The translations under genes were made by a program, and so were the position numbers. This document shows, piece by piece, positions 1 to 5,173 of a stretch of 7,550 nucleotides of DNA (position 1 is its first letter; every line of letters begins with the position of its first letter). Origin of the DNA: Eubacteriales Family XIII. Incertae Sedis bacterium (GTDB lineage: Bacteria > Bacillota > Clostridia > Peptostreptococcales > Anaerovoracaceae); contig JAISTF010000047.1 in NCBI GenBank assembly GCA_031272745.1, positions 1 through 7,550 on the forward strand, written 5' to 3'. The notes below the pieces were generated by a model. The model did no database searches. It worked only from the letters and a program-made list of their open reading frames with translations, and had not been told where the DNA came from.

Positions 1-764
1 CCCGTGCAGCCCGAGAACGCGCCGCTCCCGATCGACTCAAGCCCTTCCGCCAAGGTCACCGCGCCCAGGCCCGTGCAGTCCGAGAACGCGTAGTTCCCGA
101 TGGCCGCCACGCCCGAAGGCACGTCCATTTCCTCAAGCCCGGTGCATCCGTAGAACGCGTAGTTGCCGATGCCCTCCAGCGACGCCGGCAGCGCCACCTG
201 CTCCAGCGTCGCGCAGCCCGCGAACGCGTAAGCGGGAATGGCCGTCACGCCCTCCGGTACTTCGATGCTCTTCACCTTCGTGCCGCCGAAAATCGCGTAG
301 TTGCCTCCGCTCATTGAGGTCGAACTCGCCGTCGCCCAGCCGGCCGGGTAGTTCACGTCCTCGAGGTTCGTGCACCCCGCAAACACGCCGTAGCCCGTCG
401 TCTGAAGGCTGTCCGGCAGGTGGATCTCCGCCAGCGCCGTGCAGCCTTGGAACGCCTGGCTCGAAAGCGTCAGCAGCCCCTCGCCAAGCGTCACGGATGT
501 CAGGCCCGTGCAGCCTCGGAACGCCTGGCTGCCGATGCTGGTCACCGTGCCGGGAATCGTGATGGCCGTCAGGCCTGTGCAGTTTTGGAAGGCCGACGTT
601 CCGATGACCGTGTCGTCCGAACAGTTGCCAAACCCGATCTGCGTCAAGGCCGAAAGACCGGAAAACGCGTTGTTGCCGATGATTTCAATGGTGTCTGAAA
701 TCAAGACCGCCTGCAAACTTGTATTGCTTTGAAACGCGCCGGCTTCAATTTCTTGGACGATGTG
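1..764 (-). repeat. Tandem LRR-coding repeats of about 69 bp
   Basis: The LRR-coding part of the gene shows DNA-level periodicity. The motif (c)cgtgca(g/t)cc followed by gagaacgcg or tagaacgcg recurs about every 69 bp, for example near 3, 72 and 141, matching one 23-residue LRR. The copies have diverged but share blocks of about 10-15 bp, enough to allow slippage or recombination between units. These are coding repeats, not a CRISPR array or a mobile element. Confidence 0.75.
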
Positions 765-1322
765 ACCATCCGAACTGTGAGTTGGCAGCACAATCACGGT
801 GTCACTTCCTGAATATCCTTCCAAGAGAGCATACGTTCCATTCAGGGGCTTGAAGCTGAAATCCGAAGCCGGCGTGTTCACGCCGGCGAAAATGCTGTCG
901 AGCGGCGCGACTTCCTGCGGCGCTATGGACGAGCGCGACTCCTTGCCAGCCGGGGTGTCCGCCTGTTCCTGCGCTTCGCCGGATGCTTCACCGGAGGGTT
1001 CGGCCGCTTCGCCCGCAGGGTCGTTTGCCGGCGTTTCCGTCGCACCATCAGAAGCTTCGCCCGTCGTCGCACCCGATGCCCCGCCCGAAGCATCCGTGTC
1101 CGCCCCCTCTTCCACAAAGGCCACCGGCACTTCGATGGCCGTGGTGCGGTCGCCCTCTTCCGAGCCGGTCGACTCCGACGAGCCTGTGCCCGTGCTGGCC
1201 TCCTCCGCGTAGGCCGACTGCGTCCCTGCCGTGACCACGGTCGTGAATACGAGCGCCGCGCATAGCAGCAGCGCGACGAGCCGCGAAGCCGTTATTGAAT
1301 GAAGCGTGTTTTTTGCAGACAT
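1..1322 (-). CDS. Secreted BspA-like leucine-rich-repeat (LRR_5) surface protein, 3' end outside window
   Basis: The frame is open from an ATG at 1322-1320 to the left edge (440 codons plus 2 nt), so the C-terminus is missing. A strong Shine-Dalgarno GGGGAGGG (minus strand, 1337-1330) lies 7 nt before the ATG and fixes the start. Residues 1-39 form a Sec signal peptide: a short basic N-region, a hydrophobic core about 15-32, and an AYA/E cleavage site after residue 39. Residues about 40-140 are a low-complexity Ala/Gly/Glu/Ser/Thr/Pro linker, probably a flexible spacer. From residue 187 there are about ten LRR_5 units of roughly 23 residues with the pattern IGxxAFxGCTGLxxVxLPxx, as in BspA-like proteins. 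Unit 6 is interrupted by about 30 extra residues (near NYPAGW to GGTKVKS). The family is known for adhesion and surface binding in gut and oral bacteria. Any C-terminal anchor lies outside the window. The ligand is unknown. The neighbour is divergent, so there is no operon partner here. Confidence 0.9.
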   Translation of the reverse strand, partial: MSAKNTLHSITASRLVALLLCAALVFTTVVTAGTQSAYAEEASTGTGSSESTGSEEGDRTTAIEVPVAFVEEGADTDASGGASGATTGEASDGATETPANDPAGEAAEPSGEASGEAQEQADTPAGKESRSSIAPQEVAPLDSIFAGVNTPASDFSFKPLNGTYALLEGYSGSDTVIVLPTHSSDGHIVQEIEAGAFQSNTSLQAVLISDTIEIIGNNAFSGLSALTQIGFGNCSDDTVIGTSAFQNCTGLTAITIPGTVTSIGSQAFRGCTGLTSVTLGEGLLTLSSQAFQGCTALAEIHLPDSLQTTGYGVFAGCTNLEDVNYPAGWATASSTSMSGGNYAIFGGTKVKSIEVPEGVTAIPAYAFAGCATLEQVALPASLEGIGNYAFYGCTGLEEMDVPSGVAAIGNYAFSDCTGLGAVTLAEGLESIGSGAFSGCT

Positions 1323-1669
1323 CAGAATGCCCTCCCCTTATGATTGCGAAAGCGGCTGAACGACGGCGTGATGAAATTTTTTTGAATAAGCCCGGTTTCT
1401 TTACCCCTTATAAGCCTCTTGCCAAAGCCGATTGGCTCCGCGTACCACAAAACCGAACTTCCCTCCCTGATCCGCAGCGAACGATGTGTATGCGTCATCA
1501 TACCACAAATCGCGGCGGCGCGGGGATATTTTTTTGCAGCGGCGGGATCGAGCAGCGGTGTGAACAGTAACCTACAATATTCTTGCCGCCTTGAAGTATT
1601 CTCTCAATCGATTCCAAATCCCCTTCATATGCGATATAATGCAGGAGAGGGAAACAGAGAGGGTGTTCT
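1323..1669. other. Divergent intergenic region
   Basis: About 350 bp separate the two divergent start codons and contain no convincing gene. The region is richer in A/T than its neighbours, with T-runs near 1377-1383 and 1530-1536. It must hold the promoters for both the LRR gene (minus) and the K+ channel operon (plus). Only the plus-strand promoter is clear. For the minus strand a palindromic CTTATAAG at 1407-1414 offers a possible -10 (TATAAG), but I see no good -35 at the right spacing. The short sequence taccacaaa occurs twice (about 1443 and 1500), 57 bp apart, and could be an operator half-site, though this is speculative. I see no riboswitch fold and no terminator-like hairpin with a T-tract. 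Confidence 0.55.
1612..1640 (+). promoter_or_regulatory. Probable sigma70-type promoter for the K+ channel operon
   Basis: A perfect -10 consensus TATAAT lies at 1635-1640. With a 17-nt spacer the -35 would be TTCCAA at 1612-1617, only a partial match to TTGACA. Transcription would start near 1647, giving a leader of about 23 nt that contains the Shine-Dalgarno GAGAGGG (1657-1663), 6 nt before the TTG start at 1670. The -10 and the spacing are seen in the sequence. Promoter activity is inferred. Confidence 0.6.
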
Positions 1670-2392
1670 TTGGAGAGTTGGAAGCATCGCATCTATCATT
1701 TGATTGAGCCGACGGACAGGAGCAGTCCGGCGCAGACGGCCTATCACGTCCTGATGATGGCCGCCATCTTTGTGAGCCTCGTGCCGCTCCTGTTCAAAGG
1801 CGACCATCCCGCCTTCCATGTGATCGACGCCGTGACCGTGACGCTCTTCATCCTCGACTACGTCCTGCGGTACCTGACCGCGGACCTCGCGCTCGGCAAG
1901 GGGAGGAAAAGTTACGCGCTCTACCCCGTCACGCCGTTTGCGATCATCGACCTCGTGACGATCCTGCCGGGCCTCGGCGTCATCGGCGGCACGTACAAAC
2001 TCCTGCGCCTCATGCGCGTCATCCGCGCGCTGCGCGTCTTCAAAGCTCTGCGTTATTCCCGCAATTTCCGGCTCGTCGCGAACGTCATCCGCCGACAGGC
2101 GCGGCTGCTGCTCTCGCTCATTGTCTTCGCGGTCGGCTACATCTTCATCTCCGCGCTCATCATGTTCAACGTGGAGACGGAGCGCTTCGACAATTTCTTC
2201 GAGGCCGTCTGGTGGGCCGTGTCGATGCTGACGACCGTCGGCTACGGCGACATCTACCCGACGACGGTCGGCGGCCGCCTCGTCTCGATGGTCAGCTCCA
2301 TCGTCGGCATCGCGCTCATCGCCCTGCCGAGCGGCATCATCACCGCCGGCTTCATGGAAGCCCTCGCGGACGAAAAGCGCGAGTCGGAGTGA
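1670..2392 (+). CDS. Voltage-gated-type potassium channel (six-TM, Kv-like)
   Basis: This is a 240-residue inner-membrane K+ channel subunit, expected to assemble as a tetramer. Predicted helices are S1 about 24-42, S2 50-69, S3 87-100, S4 110-134, S5 143-166, pore helix 174-187 and S6 202-227. The selectivity filter TTVGYGD (188-194) is intact and indicates K+ selectivity. S4 has a basic residue at every third position (R113, R116, R119, R122, K125, R128, R131, R134), the classic voltage-sensor pattern, and acidic counter-charges lie in S2 (D63) and S3 (D94). S6 carries ALPSGI (218-223), typical of bacterial Kv-like channels. No cytoplasmic RCK/TrkA or cyclic-nucleotide domain follows, and the protein ends soon after S6. 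The start is TTG, supported by GAGAGGG 6 nt upstream; the next Met (residue 29) would cut into S1. It is first in the plus-strand gene run. Likely roles are membrane-potential or K+ homeostasis, which is inference. Confidence 0.92.
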   Translation: MESWKHRIYHLIEPTDRSSPAQTAYHVLMMAAIFVSLVPLLFKGDHPAFHVIDAVTVTLFILDYVLRYLTADLALGKGRKSYALYPVTPFAIIDLVTILPGLGVIGGTYKLLRLMRVIRALRVFKALRYSRNFRLVANVIRRQARLLLSLIVFAVGYIFISALIMFNVETERFDNFFEAVWWAVSMLTTVGYGDIYPTTVGGRLVSMVSSIVGIALIALPSGIITAGFMEALADEKRESE

Positions 2393-2444
2393 GGGCGGCG
2401 CGCGTGGGCGACGAGGCTTCACCACGCCGCAGCGCCGCTTCGCA

Positions 2445-2453
2445 TGGTACAAT
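2445..2453 (+). promoter_or_regulatory. Extended -10 promoter giving a probable leaderless Nudix mRNA
   Basis: TGGTACAAT matches the extended -10 form TGnTAnAAT (TG at 2445-2446, hexamer 2448-2453). No good -35 is seen 17 nt upstream, which extended -10 promoters can tolerate. The expected transcription start, about 7-8 nt downstream, falls at 2460-2461, on the A of the ATG at 2461. No Shine-Dalgarno precedes that ATG, so a leaderless transcript is the simplest reading. The motif is seen directly; its activity is inferred. Confidence 0.5.
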
Positions 2454-2460
2454 CCTATAT

Positions 2461-3114
2461 ATGAAACCATGCGCCATCGACGAGATCGAAACCATCGTGC
2501 GGGGCCACGCGCCCGCGCCCGTCGGCGACTACCGCTACTACGCCGTCCTGCTTCCGCTCGTGGAAAAGGAAGGCGAGCTCTTCGTGCTCTACGAAGTGCG
2601 CGCGGACGATCTGGCCGTGCAGCCGGGTGAGATCAGCTTCCCGGGCGGCGCGGTCGAGGCGGGCGAGACGCCGGAGGCCGCAGCCGTGCGCGAGACCTGC
2701 GAGGAGCTCTGCGTGCCGGATAGCGCCGTGCGCGTGCTCCACGAGCTGAACTACTTGATCACGTACAGCGGCTTCACGCTCTACTCGTTTCTCGGCGTCC
2801 TCGACGCGGACGCGCTTTCCGCCGCGCGGCCAAGCGCCGCCGAAGTCAAGGAGACCTTCCTCGTTCCTCTCGCGTGGCTGCTCGAACACGAGCCGGACGT
2901 CTACGAAAACCGCGTCGTGCCGGAGCCTACGCCGGACCTGCCCGTAGAAAAACTCTTCCCCGGCGGCGTCTACAAATGGCGGACGGGGCGGTCGACGGTC
3001 ATGGTCTACACCTGGCCGGACGCCGAAGCCGGAACGGAGCGCGTCATCTGGGGCATGACCGCCGCGCTGACGCGCGATTTTATCACCCTGCTGAAAACGG
3101 AGAAGCGACCATGA
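2461..3114 (+). CDS. Nudix hydrolase, CoA-pyrophosphatase type (NudL/YeaB-like)
   Basis: The 217-residue protein likely hydrolyses the pyrophosphate bond of coenzyme A or acyl-CoA (giving 4'-phosphopantetheine and 3',5'-ADP) in the cytoplasm. The Nudix box spans residues 63-85: G63, E69, R77, E78, E81 and E82 of the GX5EX7REUXEE motif are present, so metal binding should be intact. The usual Gly near the box end is Cys84. The preceding QPGEISFPGG (54-63) matches the CoA-specific extension of the NudL family, and the late EVKETFLVPL (128-137) and IWGMTAAL (196-203) segments are also typical. The length fits the family. The ATG at 2461 has no Shine-Dalgarno but sits where an extended -10 predicts transcription to start. 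An in-frame GTG at 2389, overlapping the K+ channel stop as GTGA, would add 24 residues of unfamily-like sequence and is the alternative coupled start. The stop overlaps the MoxR start by ATGA. Exact substrate cannot be set from sequence. Confidence 0.85.
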   Translation: MKPCAIDEIETIVRGHAPAPVGDYRYYAVLLPLVEKEGELFVLYEVRADDLAVQPGEISFPGGAVEAGETPEAAAVRETCEELCVPDSAVRVLHELNYLITYSGFTLYSFLGVLDADALSAARPSAAEVKETFLVPLAWLLEHEPDVYENRVVPEPTPDLPVEKLFPGGVYKWRTGRSTVMVYTWPDAEAGTERVIWGMTAALTRDFITLLKTEKRP

Positions 3115-3944
3115 CAACCCATTCCATCGACGGCATCCGCGCATCCCTGCGCGAGCACGGCTACATCGCGGACGAAAGCCTGTGCGCGGCGATCTTCGTC
3201 GCCCTCTCGCTCGACCGCCCGCTGCTCGTCGAGGGCGCCGCCGGCGTCGGCAAGACGCAGGTCGCCAAGACGATGGCCGAAGCGCTCGCCCGCCCGCTCG
3301 TGCGGCTCCAATGCCACGTCGGCATCGACGAAACGCGCGCGCTGTACGAGTGGAACTACCAGAAACAGCTGCTCGCCATCCAGGCGCAGGCCGACCTCGA
3401 ATCCGTCTTTTCCAATAACTTTCTTCTCGAGCGACCGCTGCTGCGCTCCATCCGCAGTGAATAGCCCGTCGTGCTGCTCATCGACGAGATCGCCAAAACG
3501 GACGAGGAGTTTGAAGCCTTCCTGCTCGAACTGCTCGCCGAATACCAGGTCACGATTCCCGAGCTCGGCACGATCCGCGCGGTCACGCGCCCGTTCACGG
3601 TGCTCACGAGCAACGGGGCGCGGCCGTTGTCCGACGCGCTGCGCCGGCGCTGCGCCTACGCGTGGCTCGACTATCCGGACACGGAAAAGGAGATCGCCAT
3701 CCTGCGCACGCGCTTCCCGCACGCGGAAGAGGCCCTCGTGCGCGGCGTCGCCGAAGCGGTGGCCGCCCTGCGCGAGAAGCCGCGCATCCTGAAAAAGCCG
3801 TCCATCGCCGAGTCGATCGACTGGCTCGCCGCGCTCGAAGCGCTCGGCGCAAAGCGGCTTGACCGCGCGTCCAAGGAAGCCACGATCAGCGCCGTGCTGA
3901 AGGGCCGCGCCGACATGGAAGAAGCGCTTTCCGGGGAAGCATGA
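3111..3944 (+). CDS. MoxR-family AAA+ ATPase, interrupted by an in-frame amber codon
   Basis: The gene has 277 codons before the TGA stop, close to the usual MoxR length. Codon 118 (3462-3464) is TAG; the same frame continues on both sides and every family motif is in place. Walker A is GAAGVGKT (42-49), Walker B LLIDE (122-126), sensor 1 LTSN (165-168), and an arginine cluster LRRRC (177-181) supplies the likely Arg finger. The C-terminal helical lid follows. MoxR ATPases act as chaperones with VWA-domain partners to mature or load metal enzymes (for example CoxD/CoxE, NorQ/NorD). The start ATG overlaps the Nudix stop (ATGA), with GGAG 8 nt upstream, and the stop overlaps the VWA start (ATGA), so the three are translationally coupled. 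If TAG stops translation, only a 117-residue piece with Walker A but no Walker B is made; restart at GTG 3471 has no evident Shine-Dalgarno. Either amber readthrough, a recent nonsense mutation or a sequence error explains it. Confidence 0.85.
3462..3464 (+). other. In-frame TAG inside the MoxR gene
   Basis: The amber codon lies between RSIRSE and PVVLLIDEIAK, directly before Walker B. In this family the position is a variable loop residue ahead of the Walker B strand. A single substitution from CAG, AAG or GAG would give TAG. No frameshift or indel accompanies it. Sense decoding is possible but unproven. Confidence 0.8.
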
Positions 3945-5173
3945 GCAGCATGGCCATCCCGTCCCTTCCCGCGCGAAACCTCGTCGCGTTCTTTGACAGC
4001 CTGCGCGAAGACGGCCTGCTGATCGGCCCCGCGGAGACCGCGGATGCCGCCGCGTTTTTGACCCGCACGGGCTTCGCGGATCGCCGCACCGTCCGCGCGG
4101 GCCTCTGCGCGATGCTCGCAAAATCCCCGAAGGAGCAACGCCTCTTCGGTCGCGCCTTCGACGCCTATTTCGTCGGCGCCGAGGTGATGGATGCGCAGCG
4201 GCGCGAAGCGGAAGAGGCCGAGGCTGCGCGGCGCGCGCGCATCGAGACGGGCAAGGACGCGCTCGACGGCTACGAAGTCTCCGAGGAACTCGCGGAAGCC
4301 TTTGCCTCGGCCACGCAAGGCCGCCGCGATTGGCTGAAAAACATGCTCGGCTACGCGCAGGACGGAAACCGCAACCTGCCGCTCATGAAAGCGTACCTGA
4401 AAAAGATTGCGACGGGCTGGCTGTCCGAGGATGCGGGCTATGGCATGGACGCGGCGGACGGCGCCGACGAGGATCTCCTGCACAAAAACCTCTCGGAGCT
4501 CACCGAGGACGAAGTCCCGCAGGCGCTCCGCCTCATCGACATGCTGGTGCGCCGCATCCTGCTCGCGTCGGAGCGGCGCAGGCGCAGACGCGGCCGGCGC
4601 GGGATGCCGGACATCCGGCAGACGATTCACCGAAGCCTGCGCACGGGCGGCGTGCCGCTCGTCCCCGTCTACAAGAAACGCCCGTCGGCGAGCCGCCGCA
4701 TCGTGGTGCTCTGCGACGTCTCGGAATCCATGCTGCGGTTTTCGGAATTTGCGCTTACGTTCGTCTCCGCCCTCTCGCGGCAGGGCGGCAAACTGCGCGC
4801 CTTCATCTTTTCGGAAGGCGTCTGCGAAATCGGCACCGAGGATCTCTCGCATTTTGAAACGGATGTCCGCAGCAGCGGGCTCTGGCGGCGCGGCACGGAC
4901 ATCGGCGGCGCGCTCGAAGAGATGCTCGCCGCAAAGCCCCCCGCGCTCGACGCACAGACGCTTCTGCTCGTGCTGTCCGACGCAAAGACCGTGGACCGCC
5001 CGCGCGCGGAAGCCGCCATCGCGGAAGCAGCCGGGCGCGTACGCGAAATCCTCTGGCTCAATCCGGACCGGCAGTTTTCCGCTTACGCAAAAAATATCGC
5101 GGAGCATGTGACCATGCTCCGCTGCAACAGCATCGACGAACTCGCAAGCGCCTGCGCCGGCGCGCTGCGTTAA
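3941..5173 (+). CDS. CoxE-like VWA-domain (MIDAS) protein, MoxR partner
   Basis: The 410-residue cytoplasmic protein has no signal peptide or membrane helix. The N-terminal half (about 10-200) is helical and charged and includes an Arg/Glu/Ala-rich stretch at 86-105. A run of six arginines plus GRR (212-220) leads into the segment before the VWA domain, as is usual in CoxE-like proteins. The VWA domain spans about 253-410 with a metal-ion-dependent adhesion site: D259-x-S261-x-S263 (CDVSESM), T319 (RRGTDIGG) and D347 (VLSDAK). The family normally has DVSGS, so Glu262 replaces a small residue between the two serines. LWLNPD (371-376) matches the conserved LNP segment near the C-terminus. It starts with ATGA overlapping the MoxR stop, with GGGGAAG just upstream, so the two are translationally coupled. 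Known pairs work with MoxR in metalloenzyme maturation; the client here is unknown and no oxidoreductase is adjacent. The TAA stop shares bases with the pckG stop. Confidence 0.9.
   Translation: MSSMAIPSLPARNLVAFFDSLREDGLLIGPAETADAAAFLTRTGFADRRTVRAGLCAMLAKSPKEQRLFGRAFDAYFVGAEVMDAQRREAEEAEAARRARIETGKDALDGYEVSEELAEAFASATQGRRDWLKNMLGYAQDGNRNLPLMKAYLKKIATGWLSEDAGYGMDAADGADEDLLHKNLSELTEDEVPQALRLIDMLVRRILLASERRRRRRGRRGMPDIRQTIHRSLRTGGVPLVPVYKKRPSASRRIVVLCDVSESMLRFSEFALTFVSALSRQGGKLRAFIFSEGVCEIGTEDLSHFETDVRSSGLWRRGTDIGGALEEMLAAKPPALDAQTLLLVLSDAKTVDRPRAEAAIAEAAGRVREILWLNPDRQFSAYAKNIAEHVTMLRCNSIDELASACAGALR
5089..5122 (-). terminator. Intrinsic terminator for pckG, antisense inside the VWA gene
   Basis: On the minus strand a perfect 10-bp stem (GCGGAGCATG with CATGCTCCGC, 5122-5099) closes a 4-nt loop (GTCA) and is followed by GATATTTTTT (5098-5089). 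This is a canonical Rho-independent terminator about 47 nt beyond the pckG stop. It is unidirectional: the plus strand has no T-tract after the hairpin. The element lies wholly within the last 30 codons of the convergent VWA gene. The structure is seen directly; termination is inferred. Confidence 0.75.

Noticed and set aside
1..764. Regularly spaced repeats that might be a CRISPR array
   Set aside because: The units are degenerate, about 69 bp, have no unique spacers, and translate to LRR_5 repeats in one open frame.
1295..1703. Two overlapping open frames of about 91-94 codons on the plus strand in the divergent intergenic region
   Set aside because: They start inside or near the LRR gene, show no recognisable protein pattern, have no convincing ribosome binding site, and run over the TATAAT promoter and the K+ channel start.
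3462..3464. Selenocysteine insertion or programmed frameshift to explain the MoxR interruption
   Set aside because: Selenocysteine uses TGA, not TAG, and the frame is the same before and after the codon, so no frameshift is needed.
3465..3944. The second half of MoxR as a separate gene starting at GTG 3471
   Set aside because: There is no evident Shine-Dalgarno, the product would begin in the middle of Walker B and lack Walker A, and it is in the same frame as the first half.
3006..5107. Long open frames on the minus strand opposite the MoxR and VWA genes
   Set aside because: These are antisense shadows produced by high-GC codon bias. They are Arg/Ala/Gly-rich without motifs, while the plus strand has clear family domains with coupled starts.
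5145..5166. GC-rich imperfect palindrome near the VWA stop as a bidirectional terminator
   Set aside because: The stem is short and imperfect and there is no T-tract on either side. The hairpin at 5099-5122 is a much better terminator.
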